Part shown: in pieces, positions 53,089 through 62,357 of the stretch
Layout: the number at the start of each line of letters is the position of its first letter
Position numbering within the stretch: position 1 is the stretch's first letter
Assembly (NCBI GenBank): GCA_963775635.1
Contig: CAVZJO010000016.1
Span: 620,001-684,000 of the forward strand
From: JALORV01 sp963775635
GTDB taxonomy: Bacteria; Pseudomonadota; Gammaproteobacteria; Burkholderiales; Burkholderiaceae_F
DNA length: 64,000 nt
Reading direction: 5' to 3'
Program-made: the position numbers and the translations under genes
The notes under the pieces: model-generated
The model's database searches: none
Seen by the model: the letters and a program-made list of their open reading frames with translations, nothing else
Told to the model about the DNA's origin: nothing

Positions 53089-53140
53089 GCCCCAAACGTC
53101 GATCGGAAGGCCCGCCTGTCTCGCATGACATCATTGCAGG

Positions 53141-53494
53141 ATGCGACATCAACTCGGCTGCATCTTTCTTGTTCTCGTGGCTTCGGCCAATGCGACAACG
53201 GCCCTCTTCGGTCCGTTTCAACTCCAAGTGCCGGCGCACGGTGCGCAGGAGCACTGCTTCGCACTTCAGGCCGGCGAGGCAATCCGATATCGTTACCGGG
53301 CCAGCGCAAAGCTCGATTTCAACATCCACTATCACCGCGGCAAGGACGTGCTTTACCCTGTCCGCGAGCGCGGCAGCCGCAGGGCCGAGGGCGAATACAC
53401 CGCGCCGCATGACGATACCTTTTGTCTGATGTGGGAGCACGCCGGCGACGTCGGTGCGCGCATCGACGGTTCCGTCGAGCGCATCACCCGTTAA
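53141..53494 (+). CDS. Small exported protein of unknown function
   Basis: A 117-aa protein with a signal peptide (LGCIFLVLVASANATTA) and a beta-rich mature part (HCFALQAGEAIRYRYRASAK, DDTFCLMWEHAGD) that recalls a small jelly-roll/GOLD-type domain. Two Cys could form a disulfide. I do not recognise the family. It lies 45 bp before the CYTH-CHAD gene. Confidence 0.6.
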   Translation: MRHQLGCIFLVLVASANATTALFGPFQLQVPAHGAQEHCFALQAGEAIRYRYRASAKLDFNIHYHRGKDVLYPVRERGSRRAEGEYTAPHDDTFCLMWEHAGDVGARIDGSVERITR

Positions 53495-53538
53495 TCAGCC
53501 GTCACGGTGCCGGCGGATGGGGTCGATAGACTGCGGCG

Positions 53539-55073
53539 ATGCCGCCAGACGAAACCGAAATCAAGCTCTGCCTGCCCGATGGCGCAGCCGCGACGCTTGC
53601 CCGGCACCCCTTGCTGCAGTCGGCGGCCCTCCGGAAATTGCGACTCGACAACACCTATCTCGACACGGCGGATCGACTGCTGCAGCGAAACGGAGTTGCG
53701 CTGCGGCTGCGGCGCTCAGGTCGACGTTGGCTGCAGACGTTGAAGACGGCGGGCCATTCGTCGAGCGGTCTCGGCACCCGCTCGGAATGGGAAACACCAG
53801 CCGCGCTGAAACGCGGTAAGCCACATATCAATCTGGCGTCACTCGCCGATACGCCTTTGCCCGCACTGCTTGGAAAGCGTGGCGGTGCCGCGGCGCTTCA
53901 GCCGATCTTCGCCACGCGTTTCACGCGAGAGTTGTGGACCTTGCGGCACGGGAGCAGCGTGATCGAACTGGCGATCGATCGGGGCCGCATCGAAAGTCGC
54001 CAGACAGACGCGCGGCGATCCGAGCCAATCAGCGAGGTCGAACTCGAACTCAAGGAAGGACGAGTTGAAGATCTGGTAAGGCTGGCCTTACGCCTGACCG
54101 GTCGAGGTCGAGACGCGCTCGCACTTGTACCGATACCAGCCAGCAAGGCCGAGCGTGGCTACCGGCTGGCCGACGACGGGCGCGCGATGCCGGTCAAGGC
54201 AGCGGCGCGCGGTTTCGTGGCCGCGCTCGAAGCCGGGCAATCGGCCGGTGCGGCGCTGCGAGCGATCATGGCGCACGGCTCGTCGGTACTGCTGGCGAAT
54301 ACCGACGCAATGCGCGGCGGCCGCAATGAGGAATACGTTCACCAGGGGCGCGTTGCGTTGCGACGCATGCGGTCCAGCGCTGCGGTTGCTCGATCGTCGG
54401 CACGAGGACTTTCCGCAGTCGCTCGCCGATGAACTCCGCTGGGTCGGTCGTCTGTTGGGAAGAGCGCGCGATGACGACGTGTTCGCCGACCTGACACTGC
54501 CTGCGCTGATGGCGTCTGCGCCTCCGCAGCATCAGGAGCAGATCGCGGGCGTCGTCGAGCGCGCCCGCGCACGGCGCGACGGAACGCTTGCGGTCGTCAC
54601 AAAGTCACTGCAGACCGCGCGCTACGCACGGCTCGCGCTGCGCTTGCAGGCCTGGGTTCTCACAACGCCGCCCGCGGGACGCACGCTCAGCGAGCTGGCA
54701 CCGAAAGCGCTCGCCAAGGCACACAAACGCCTTTTCCGGGCGGCGCAGTTTTTCGCCGCGCTGCCGACCGAGTCACGCCATCGCGTCCGCATCCTTGCAA
54801 AGCGGCTGCGCTATGCGCTGGACGTCTTTTCGGTAGCGCTGCCGAAGAAGGCCACCGAGCGATACATCGACGCGCTGTCCGAATTGCAGGATGCTGTTGG
54901 GTGAACTGAACGATGGCGCGGTCGCCCAGGATGCGCTGCGCGAGATCGCCGATGATCCGTCGTTGGTCGAGTACGCGACGAAATGGCTGAGCACACGCGA
55001 ACGGGAGTTGGCTATTGCCGCAGAAGTGCGGCTGCTGGCGTTGTCGGAGGTCGCAGCCCCATGGCGGAAATGA
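53539..55073 (+). pseudogene. CYTH-CHAD domain protein with two frameshifts
   Basis: The first frame (53539-54432) encodes a CYTH triphosphate tunnel domain (ETEIKLCLPDGAAATLARHP; EVELELKEG) and the first CHAD helix (VHQGRVALRRMRS). The rest of CHAD continues in the next frame (RLLDRRHEDFPQSLADELRW to YIDALSELQD, ending 54904), and then in the third frame (LGELNDGAVAQDALREIA to 55073). Each switch needs removal of one base, near 54370-54383 and 54891-54900. CHAD domains bind polyphosphate, and CYTH domains hydrolyse triphosphates. Total length, once joined, fits the family. Real decay or sequencing errors are both possible. Confidence 0.8.
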
Positions 55074-55076
55074 TCG

Positions 55077-55193
55077 TCACAGGATGATCACCGTCGCCAC
55101 GACCGTATCCTGGTAGGCGCCGGCCGAAGGAACGACCGCTGCCGGGATCGCGCCGACCAGCGTCGTGATGTCGATTCGTGTCGGCGTCCGGAG
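55077..55193 (-). pseudogene. C-terminal remnant of a spore coat U/Csu-type secreted protein
   Basis: The reverse strand reads TRIDITTLVGAIPAAVVPSA then GAYQDTVVATVIIL before a stop at 55077. This is the last strand pair of the SCPU (Csu pilus subunit) domain, whose usual end is PAGxYxDTVxVTV. A stop lies upstream at 55194, and the preceding bases give only fragments in other frames. The rest of the 365-bp stretch 55074-55438 holds nothing else I can support. A decayed fimbrial-type gene is the best reading. Confidence 0.5.
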
Positions 55194-55438
55194 TCAGAAT
55201 CAAGCGGCCGGTCCAGCGGACGGTTCCCCGCTGCCATCGCACCACAAGCTGCCTCAGTATACAATTGCCCGCGTTCGCGGGTCGGGGTGCTTCTGAGGAA
55301 GGCGTACCGAGTATGCGTGATGCAAAAACCACGAAGATCGGCCTCTGAATTGGGCAATTTGGACCAAAAGGCGGCGAACGGTCGGGTCTGACCCCGTCAG
55401 CGATCGACCGGCGCGCAGGCGTCGGCGGGCCCCAGCAC

Positions 55439-56185
55439 CTACTGCGGCCCGCTCAGCGCGGCCGCATCACACGCGGCGGGAAGTACGGCTTCTTCAGCGC
55501 GCGGCCCTGGCCCGAGCACGAATCCGGTCTGCCTGGCGAGCTTCAACTGCTCCTCGCGCTCGATGCCGGCCAGCACGAAGGTCTCGCGCGTGAGCCCGAG
55601 GGCGTTGACCTCGCGCGACATCTCGAACCAGGTTTCCTCGCGCACCGAGATCGGCGCCAGCATCTTGGCGAAGTCGGGCGCGACGAAGTCGATCGCGCTC
55701 ATTTCCATGCTGGCGCGCGGCTCGGCGAAGCGGTAGCCGACCGGGATCTGGTAGCTGCGCAGCAGGTCGATGAACTCGCGCACGCGGTACGGCCAGCGCA
55801 GCCGCTCCATCGCGCCGCGCAGCAGGATCGACAGCCGATGCGTCGTCAGCCGGTGCGAATCGAGGGTGCGCACCAGCGCTTCGAGCGACCGTTCGATCGA
55901 GCCGAACGACACGGTGACCGCAATGCGCTCGACGCGTTCATGCTCGAGCATCGAGAACGCATGCTCGAGCGCCGCCAGCTGGATCTGCGCCCGCAGCGAG
56001 CGGTCGGGCTCGAAGTCGGCGGTCCAGACGTACAGCTCGTCGAACCACCGCTCCGATCCTACGAGAGTGCGCGTCGGCCAGACGAGTGCGCGCACGCGCG
56101 TGCCGAAGCGGCTGAGCGGATCAACCGTCGGGTCGAGTTCGAGATTATGTGTGCCCAGCGCGGGCCGGGACTCGCTGTTGGCCAT
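55439..56185 (-). CDS. Degenerate EAL-domain protein (copy 2)
   Basis: A 248-aa cytoplasmic protein, paralogous to the next gene. Its layout follows EAL c-di-GMP phosphodiesterases: ERIAVTVSFGSIERS, RLSILLRG, IDFVAPDFAKMLAP (for the canonical FxKID strand) and ALGLTRETFVLAGIEREEQL, with GFVLGPGPR for the final GYLFxxP. The metal residues are gone. The EAL Glu and DDFG are replaced (IPVGYRFAEP in the DDFG place), so it should not cut c-di-GMP. A binding or scaffold role is possible. I start at MANSESR (56185). Confidence 0.65.
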   Translation of the reverse strand: MANSESRPALGTHNLELDPTVDPLSRFGTRVRALVWPTRTLVGSERWFDELYVWTADFEPDRSLRAQIQLAALEHAFSMLEHERVERIAVTVSFGSIERSLEALVRTLDSHRLTTHRLSILLRGAMERLRWPYRVREFIDLLRSYQIPVGYRFAEPRASMEMSAIDFVAPDFAKMLAPISVREETWFEMSREVNALGLTRETFVLAGIEREEQLKLARQTGFVLGPGPRAEEAVLPAACDAAALSGPQ

Positions 56186-56263
56186 GGTGTGTTCGCGTCC
56201 ACGACGCGCGAACGTCCGGCGATTCTGGGGCAAATCCGGCGCGGTAGCCAAGCCCATGTCAAG

Positions 56264-56968
56264 CTAGCTCTTTAGCGGGATCGTCGGCGGAGGGTAGGGC
56301 ATGCGCACAGCACGCCCCTGGCCGAGCTCGAATCCGGCGCGCACTGCACCCTGCAGTTGCGCGCGCGACTCGAGAGCGCCGACGATAGTCGAGTGCGTGT
56401 CGAGTCCGAGTGCGCGAATTTCGAGCGACAAATCGCTCCACGCATCCGGACGAGTGGCATCCGGCGCCAGCACCTTGGCGAAGATCGGCTGCACCAGGTC
56501 GATTCCCGACAGTTCCATGCTGACGCGCTGCGCGGAGAGCCGGTAACCGACGGCGACCTTCAGCCCGCGCAGCATGTCGGCGAACGCGCGCAACCGATAG
56601 CGCGACCGCAGTCGCTGCGGCGCGCCGCGCAGCAGCACGAACATCCGGTGCGCCAGCAGAACGTTGGCCTCGAACAGTTCGGTCAGCGGATCGAGCGCGC
56701 GCTCGACCGTTCCGAACGAGATCGTCACCCCGATGCGCTCGACGAGGTCGTATCCAAGCCACAGGAACGCGTCGCGCATCGCGTCGATCTGGATGCGGGC
56801 GCGCTGCGTGGTCGACGCCGCGCCTCCCTCGGTCCAGACGTATAACTCGTCGAACCAGCGTTCGCTGGAAATCAGCGAACGCGTCGGCCACAGCGTCGCT
56901 CGCACGGCGCCGCGGAAGTTGCCGGTCTGTTCGGCCGGTCCGCTGATCGGGGTGCCTGCGGGCGTCAT
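56264..56968 (-). CDS. Degenerate EAL-domain protein (copy 1)
   Basis: A 234-aa paralogue of the gene at 55439-56185. Shared blocks include WPTRSLISSERWFDELYVWT, VERIGVTISFGTVERAL and LRGAPQRLRSRYRLRAF. The C-terminus GALESRAQLQGAVRAGFELG matches the EAL pattern GVETxxQLxxLxxLGxxxGQG. The catalytic DDFG is again missing (VAVGYRLSAQRVSMEL). The two genes are separated by 78 bp on one strand and arose by tandem duplication. No GGDEF or receiver domain is attached. Confidence 0.65.
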   Translation of the reverse strand: MTPAGTPISGPAEQTGNFRGAVRATLWPTRSLISSERWFDELYVWTEGGAASTTQRARIQIDAMRDAFLWLGYDLVERIGVTISFGTVERALDPLTELFEANVLLAHRMFVLLRGAPQRLRSRYRLRAFADMLRGLKVAVGYRLSAQRVSMELSGIDLVQPIFAKVLAPDATRPDAWSDLSLEIRALGLDTHSTIVGALESRAQLQGAVRAGFELGQGRAVRMPYPPPTIPLKS

Positions 56969-57072
56969 CCCGCAAGCATGCCATCAATGCGGTACCCATA
57001 GCCCATCTGCGTCTGCCTGCCCGGACGGACGGACCGAACGGCTTGCAGCAGTGAACCGCGGCGTGCCACCGC

Positions 57073-57756
57073 TCAGGAATGCGACGGGGAACGAGCGCCG
57101 GGTCCGTAGGTCCGGAACCGGTCGACGACCCGCTGCATCTCGGACGCGTCCAGCCGCGGCGGCTCCCCGAGCTCACAAGCGGCCAGGTAGATGCGCGCGA
57201 GGTGTTCGACCTCGATCGCCAGCGCGAGCGCCGATTCGATCCCCGCGCCGCACGCGATGACGCCATGGTGCGCGAGCAGGCATGCGCTGCGGCCGCGCAT
57301 CGCTTCTATCGCATGGTCCGACAGCGCCTGCGTGCCGAACGTCGCGTAGGGCGCGCAGCGGATGTCGACGCCTCCGGCGCGGGCCACCATGTAGTGGAAG
57401 GCGGGTATCGGCCTGCCGTGGCACGACAGCGCCGTCGCGTATGGCGAGTGAGTGTGGACGATCGCCGCGAATTCCAACCGGTCGGCATAGAGGTCGCGGT
57501 GGAAGCGCCACTCCGACGACGGCATGCGACTTCCCTGCGGCAGGCCGTCCGCACTGACGAACACGATATCTTCGGCGCGCAAGTCGCGATAGGGCATACC
57601 GGACGGCGTGATCACGAACCCGGCATGCGCGCCGCGCTGGCAGCGCGCCGAGACGTTGCCCGACTTATTGACATTGATGCCGGCGGCGTTCATCCCCAGC
57701 GCGGCCTCGATCACCGCTGCCCTCAGGGCCGGGCCGTCTTCGGGGAGTGACGTCAT
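57073..57756 (-). CDS. Class II aldolase, FucA-like
   Basis: A 227-aa zinc aldolase closely resembling L-fuculose-1-phosphate aldolase. NKSGNVSARC and TPSGMPYRDL form the phosphate site, the catalytic Glu is in MPSSEWRFHRDLY, zinc His residues are in VHTHSPYAT and in the EVEHLARIY segment, and APYATFGTQALSD also matches. It overlaps mtnA by 4 bases. MtnB dehydratases share this fold but are less like FucA. With MtnA it would split methylthioribulose-1-phosphate (or 5-deoxyribulose-1-phosphate) to dihydroxyacetone phosphate and an aldehyde, as in the DHAP shunt. This is inferred from pairing. Confidence 0.82.
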   Translation of the reverse strand: MTSLPEDGPALRAAVIEAALGMNAAGINVNKSGNVSARCQRGAHAGFVITPSGMPYRDLRAEDIVFVSADGLPQGSRMPSSEWRFHRDLYADRLEFAAIVHTHSPYATALSCHGRPIPAFHYMVARAGGVDIRCAPYATFGTQALSDHAIEAMRGRSACLLAHHGVIACGAGIESALALAIEVEHLARIYLAACELGEPPRLDASEMQRVVDRFRTYGPGARSPSHS

Positions 57757-58838
57757 GCAGCGCGGCGGTGCTCGGGAAAGAGCGCCGCCAACTGGGCCGG
57801 CGCGGCCACGCCGCGCTCGGTGATGATGGCGCTGACCAGCCGGGCCGGCGTGATGTCGAACGCCGGGTTGGCGGCCGCCGTTCCGGCCGGCATCAGTCGC
57901 ACCTGATTCGGCAAGCCGCCGGAATCGAGTCCGCTCATCGTTAGCACCTCATCAGCGCTACGTTCCTCTATAGGGACCTGGTCCAGATCGCCTGCGATGC
58001 TCCAGTCAATGGTCGGCGACGGCACGGCAGCGTAAAACGGCACGCCGCAATCGCGTGCGGCGACGGCTTTCAGGTAGGTGCCGATCTTGTTGGCGACCGC
58101 ACCGCTGGCAGACACGCGGTCGGCTCCGACCAGCACCACATCGACGCTGCCGCGCTGCATCAGGTGTCCGCCGGCGTTATCGACGACCAGCGTATGCGGC
58201 ACGCCGTGCGCGGCCAGCTCCCACGCGGTCAGCAACCCTTGGTTGCGCGGACGCGTTTCGTCGACCCACACGTGCACCGGGATGCCGGCGTCGTGCGCGG
58301 CGTAGATGGCTGACAGCGCGGTGCCGTGGTCCACCGCTGCCAGCCAGCCAGTATTGCAGTGGGTCAAGACGTTGACCGTCCGTGCCAGCGTCGCATGCAG
58401 GGCCCGCAGCAGCCCGGCGCCGTGTGCGCCAATCGCTTGATTCAGCGCCACGTCCTCCTCGGCGATGATGCCCGCTTCGGCCCACGCGGCGTCGGCGCGC
58501 TCGCCCGGCGATAGACGCAACACCGCGTCGCGCACGCGTTCCAGTGCCCAGCGCAGATTGACCGCGGTCGGCCGGCTGGCGGCGAGCGCTTCAATCGCGG
58601 TTGCCATCGCCGGCGTCGAAGGATCGGCGCGCAGCGCCAACGCCAGGCCATACGCACCGGTCACGCCGATCAGCGGTGCTCCGCGCACGGTCATTGAGCG
58701 GATCGCGTCGATGACATCGGCCGTACTGGCCAGCGTCCGCCGCTCCAGCCGATGGGGCAGCGCGCGCTGATCGATTACGCCGACGGCACGGTCGCCGACC
58801 GGCCAGATCGAACGCATCGCTTCGCCGTTAACCTTCAT
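57753..58838 (-). CDS. mtnA: S-Methyl-5-thioribose-1-phosphate isomerase
   Basis: A 361-aa enzyme of the eIF2B-like aldose-ketose isomerase family. It converts methylthioribose-1-phosphate to methylthioribulose-1-phosphate. RSMTVRGAPLIGVTGAYGLA is the N-terminal signature, the catalytic Cys is in NVLTHCNTGWLA, and the catalytic Asp is in VGADRVSASGAVANKIGTY. I chose ATG 58838 (MKVNGEAM), the usual start. It is the first gene of a two-gene operon with the FucA-like aldolase. No MtnK, MtnP, MtnC or MtnD gene is in the window. Confidence 0.93.
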   Translation of the reverse strand: MKVNGEAMRSIWPVGDRAVGVIDQRALPHRLERRTLASTADVIDAIRSMTVRGAPLIGVTGAYGLALALRADPSTPAMATAIEALAASRPTAVNLRWALERVRDAVLRLSPGERADAAWAEAGIIAEEDVALNQAIGAHGAGLLRALHATLARTVNVLTHCNTGWLAAVDHGTALSAIYAAHDAGIPVHVWVDETRPRNQGLLTAWELAAHGVPHTLVVDNAGGHLMQRGSVDVVLVGADRVSASGAVANKIGTYLKAVAARDCGVPFYAAVPSPTIDWSIAGDLDQVPIEERSADEVLTMSGLDSGGLPNQVRLMPAGTAAANPAFDITPARLVSAIITERGVAAPAQLAALFPEHRRAA

Positions 58839-58940
58839 TGACGCATGCTCGTCGCATGCGCTCCATTTTACGTTCGCACTACGCCGCGGCAGCGGCGGCT
58901 GAGAATGCACTCAGCCGACGCGTATTTCCTCTGTTCGTCT

Positions 58941-59357
58941 TCAGATCTGACGTGCGGGTCCGGCACGGGTCCTGCGGGCCACGAGAGAGGCGCGTTCACT
59001 GCGCTCCTGGCACTCGGTGCAGCGTGCTGCTGCCGGATTGGCAAGCAGGCGCTCACGCGCGATGTCATCCCCGCAGTCCACACAGGCGCCGTACGCACCT
59101 TCGCTGAGGCGGGCCAGGGCGTTTTCGACTGCCGCCAATGCATCGGCGTCACGCGCGACGTGCGCGATGTCCATCGACGTGGCTGCTTCGGCGGCCGCCT
59201 CGTCGTCCGTGTCCTGCCGACGATTCGGTAGCGCAGCGTCCTCGTGCAGTTCGAGGCCGTGGCGGTGTAGCCGGTCCGACACCGCGCCGCCGACCTGCGC
59301 CCGCAGGCTGCGCAGGCGCGCGTGCAGCAGCGACAGTTCTTCAGCCGACAGCGACAT
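58941..59357 (-). CDS. TraR/DksA-type C4 zinc-finger protein
   Basis: A 138-aa protein. An N-terminal helical region (about 1-90) is followed by a DksA-type zinc finger, CVDCGDDIARERLLANPAAARC and CTEC, with four Cys. DksA relatives enter the RNA polymerase secondary channel. The acidic tip residues typical of DksA are not clear here, so activity on polymerase is uncertain. ATG 59357 follows a GGAGGGAT ribosome site. It faces away from the acyl-CoA synthetase gene. Confidence 0.85.
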   Translation of the reverse strand: MSLSAEELSLLHARLRSLRAQVGGAVSDRLHRHGLELHEDAALPNRRQDTDDEAAAEAATSMDIAHVARDADALAAVENALARLSEGAYGACVDCGDDIARERLLANPAAARCTECQERSERASLVARRTRAGPARQI

Positions 59358-59534
59358 CGATCCCTCCAATCCCCTGGGGTCGAGACTACGTTCGGGCACG
59401 GGCTCGCCGTTGATGCTCGTCAAAGCCGCACCGACGTCGTCGCCGCGACCGGATCTGATAACGTGCGCACCGTTGCTGCGACGCCACATTAGCGTAATTG
59501 ACAGGCGCGCTTACCGGCGCGAACTGCGACTTCA

Positions 59535-62261
59535 ATGAGCCTGGACGCCGTGCACTACCTGCGGACCGCGATGGTGCCGCGTTCGATCGCAGTCGTCGGT
59601 GCGAGCCCTCGGTTGGAGTCGCTCGGCCGCTTCGTGTTCACCAACGTGATGGCGGCCGGCTACACGGGCGAGGTCCACGCGGTCAACCCGCGGCACCGAA
59701 CGATCGAAGGGCATCCTTGTCTGCCGTCGCTGGCTGCGCTGCCAGGCAAGGTCGATCTGGCCGTTGTAGTCACCGGTGCGCAGAACGTCCCGCGCGTAAT
59801 CGACGACGCGGGCGCCAAGGGCATTCCTTCGATGCTGGTGTTGTCGCCGGGCCTGTGTGAGGACGGGCCCGAGCGGCGCCAGCTCGAACAGGAGGTCATC
59901 GCACGCGCCCGCGCAGCGCGCGTGCGGGTGCTAGGTCCCAACTGCCTGGGTCTGATGCGCCCGGGGATCGGACTGAACGCGAGTTGGGCGCGGACAATGG
60001 CTCGCCCCGGTCCGCTGGCGCTGGTTTCGCAGTCCGGCGCCGTCACGACAGCCCTGCTGGATTACGCATGGACGGCCGGCTTCGGCTTTTCCTCGGTGCT
60101 CGCCACCGGCGCGGAGTCCGACGTATCGCTCGCCGAGATCATCGATTTCCTGGCCGGCGACTCGGCGACACGCTCGATCCTTCTGTATATCGAGGGCATC
60201 CACGACGCGCGGCCATTGGTATCGAGTATTCGCGTCGCGGCGAGCGTCAAGCCCGTGATCGTGCTGAAGGCAGGTCGACATGCCGCGGGCGCCAAGGTCG
60301 TGATGAGCCATACCGGCGCGCTGGTCGGCAACGATGCCGTGTTCGACGCGGCGCTGCGTCGCGTCGGCGCGATCCGGGTTCCGAAGATCGACAACCTGTT
60401 TGCCGCGGCTGAGGCGCTCGCCAACGGACGGCTACCCCAAGGCAACCGGCTGGCGATCGTCACCAATGGTGGTGGCCCCGGCGCACTGGCAGCCGACGTC
60501 GTCGAGGAGAACCAGGTCGAACTCGCGCCGCTGTCCGACATGACGCGAGCCGCGCTCGACGTGGTGCTCCCGCTTGGCTGGTCACACGCCAACCCGGTTG
60601 ACATCCTTGCCGATGCGGATGCCGGACGCTTTGCACTGGCCTTGCGACTGGTGCTGGACGATCAGGCAAACGATGGTGTGCTGGTGCTGTTCGCGCCGAC
60701 CCCGAAAGTTGGTGCAGAGCATGCCGCGCGTGCGATGCTGCCGGTGGCTGCTGAAGTGGAAAAGCCGGTAGTCAGCGCCTGGCTGGGCGAGAAGGACGCT
60801 GGCCGCGGCCGCGCCGCGTTCAAGGCGGCATCGCTGCCCGCGTTGCAGAATCCGGAGCGCGGGGTCGAATCGTTCGGTTACCTCGCGCAGTACATCCGCA
60901 ACCGCGAGTTGCGGCTGCAGGTGCCGTCCCCGCGCATCGATGAGCTCAAGTTCGATATGCAGGCGGCGCGCCGCATCATCGATGGCGCACGCAGCGCCGG
61001 ACGGCACACGCTCGACGAGCAGGATTCCAAGGCGCTGCTGGCCTCGTTCGGCATCGAAACCGCGTTGGGACTCATCGCGCGCAGTGCGATGGAAGCCCGG
61101 CAGGCGGCACTGCAGCTCGGCTTCCCGGTCGTGCTCAAGGTGCGCGCCGACGGCGTCACCCACAAGAGCGACGTCGGCGGCGTCATTCTCGGTGTGCAGA
61201 CGGCGGACGAGGTGGAAGTCGGCTTTGACGACATCAGCCGCAGGCTGACCGAGCGCGCGCCGGCGGCGCGCTTCGTCGGCGTGCTAGTGCAGAAGATGGT
61301 GGTGCGCCCACAGGGCCGCGAACTGATCGTCGGGCTGACGCGCGATCCGACCTTCGGCCCGGTGATCAGCTTCGGCATGGGGGGTGTGGCGGTCGAAATC
61401 TTTCGCGACTCGGCGGTCGCGCTGCCGCCGCTCAACGCGTTCCTCGCGCGCGACCTGGTCTCGCGCACGCGCGTGTCGCGCATGCTTGCCGCGTTCCGCG
61501 GCGCGCCCGCAGTCGATCTCGACCGGTTGATCGACGTGCTGCTGCGTGTGTCCGAACTGGCGTGCGAAATTCCCGCCGTGCGCGAACTCGACATCAATCC
61601 GCTCTTGGCCGACGCGCGCGGTGTGATTGCGCTCGACGCGCGTGTCGTCGTTTCCGACGAGCCGCTGGTGGCCGACGCCACCTACTCGCACCTGGCGATC
61701 CATCCGTATCCGCGGGCGCTCGAACGCGAGGTCACCGTCAAGGGCGGGGTGCTCATCCGGCTGCGGCCGATCCGGCCGGAAGATGCCGAGGCCGAGCGAC
61801 GCTTTATCAGCCGGCTTTCGGCGCGCACTTCGTACCTGCGGTTTCACGCGCCGATCCGCGAGCTGACGATGGAGCGGCTGGTGCGCTACACGCAGATCGA
61901 CTACCACCGCGAGATGGCGTTCGTCGCGATCGACACCGCGGCTGAGCAGCACGAGATCCGCGGGATCTCGCGCTATATCTGCAACCCGGACGGCAAGACC
62001 GCGGAATTCGGGGTCATTGTCGAGGACGCCTGGCAGGGCAGGGGGCTCGGGCATGTGCTGATGCAGGTGCTGGAGGACACGGCTCGTGCGCGCGGGCTCG
62101 CCGAGCTGATCGGGATCGTGCTCAAGGACAACGACGAGATGGGCACGATGATGCGCAAGCGCGGCTACGCACCGCATCGCGACGAGGAAGACCCAAGCAT
62201 CCTGCGCTACATCAAGCCGCTGATCGAGGAGGCACCCTTCGGAGCGGCTGTCGACGCCTGA
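59535..62261 (+). CDS. Acyl-CoA synthetase (ADP-forming type) fused to a GNAT acetyltransferase
   Basis: A 908-aa multidomain protein. In order: CoA-binding Rossmann domain (about 10-130, RSIAVVGASPRLESLGRFVF), succinyl-CoA ligase-like domains (about 145-460), ATP-grasp (about 490-705, PVVLKVRADGVTHKSDVGG) and a C-terminal GNAT domain (about 740-890, EFGVIVEDAWQGRGLGHVLM). Salmonella Pat, a protein lysine acetyltransferase, has this layout. Here VMSHTGALVGNDAVF keeps the His that ADP-forming ligases phosphorylate, so ligase activity may be retained. Control of metabolic enzymes by acetylation is the likely role. Confidence 0.88.
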   Translation: MSLDAVHYLRTAMVPRSIAVVGASPRLESLGRFVFTNVMAAGYTGEVHAVNPRHRTIEGHPCLPSLAALPGKVDLAVVVTGAQNVPRVIDDAGAKGIPSMLVLSPGLCEDGPERRQLEQEVIARARAARVRVLGPNCLGLMRPGIGLNASWARTMARPGPLALVSQSGAVTTALLDYAWTAGFGFSSVLATGAESDVSLAEIIDFLAGDSATRSILLYIEGIHDARPLVSSIRVAASVKPVIVLKAGRHAAGAKVVMSHTGALVGNDAVFDAALRRVGAIRVPKIDNLFAAAEALANGRLPQGNRLAIVTNGGGPGALAADVVEENQVELAPLSDMTRAALDVVLPLGWSHANPVDILADADAGRFALALRLVLDDQANDGVLVLFAPTPKVGAEHAARAMLPVAAEVEKPVVSAWLGEKDAGRGRAAFKAASLPALQNPERGVESFGYLAQYIRNRELRLQVPSPRIDELKFDMQAARRIIDGARSAGRHTLDEQDSKALLASFGIETALGLIARSAMEARQAALQLGFPVVLKVRADGVTHKSDVGGVILGVQTADEVEVGFDDISRRLTERAPAARFVGVLVQKMVVRPQGRELIVGLTRDPTFGPVISFGMGGVAVEIFRDSAVALPPLNAFLARDLVSRTRVSRMLAAFRGAPAVDLDRLIDVLLRVSELACEIPAVRELDINPLLADARGVIALDARVVVSDEPLVADATYSHLAIHPYPRALEREVTVKGGVLIRLRPIRPEDAEAERRFISRLSARTSYLRFHAPIRELTMERLVRYTQIDYHREMAFVAIDTAAEQHEIRGISRYICNPDGKTAEFGVIVEDAWQGRGLGHVLMQVLEDTARARGLAELIGIVLKDNDEMGTMMRKRGYAPHRDEEDPSILRYIKPLIEEAPFGAAVDA

Positions 62262-62357
62262 CCGCGGCGGGACCACCGGCGCGGCTCCTTACAATCGCTT
62301 CCGCTTTCCGTACGCGACGACCGTCGCGTCCGATCTCACGCTGTCGACGGTGACCCA

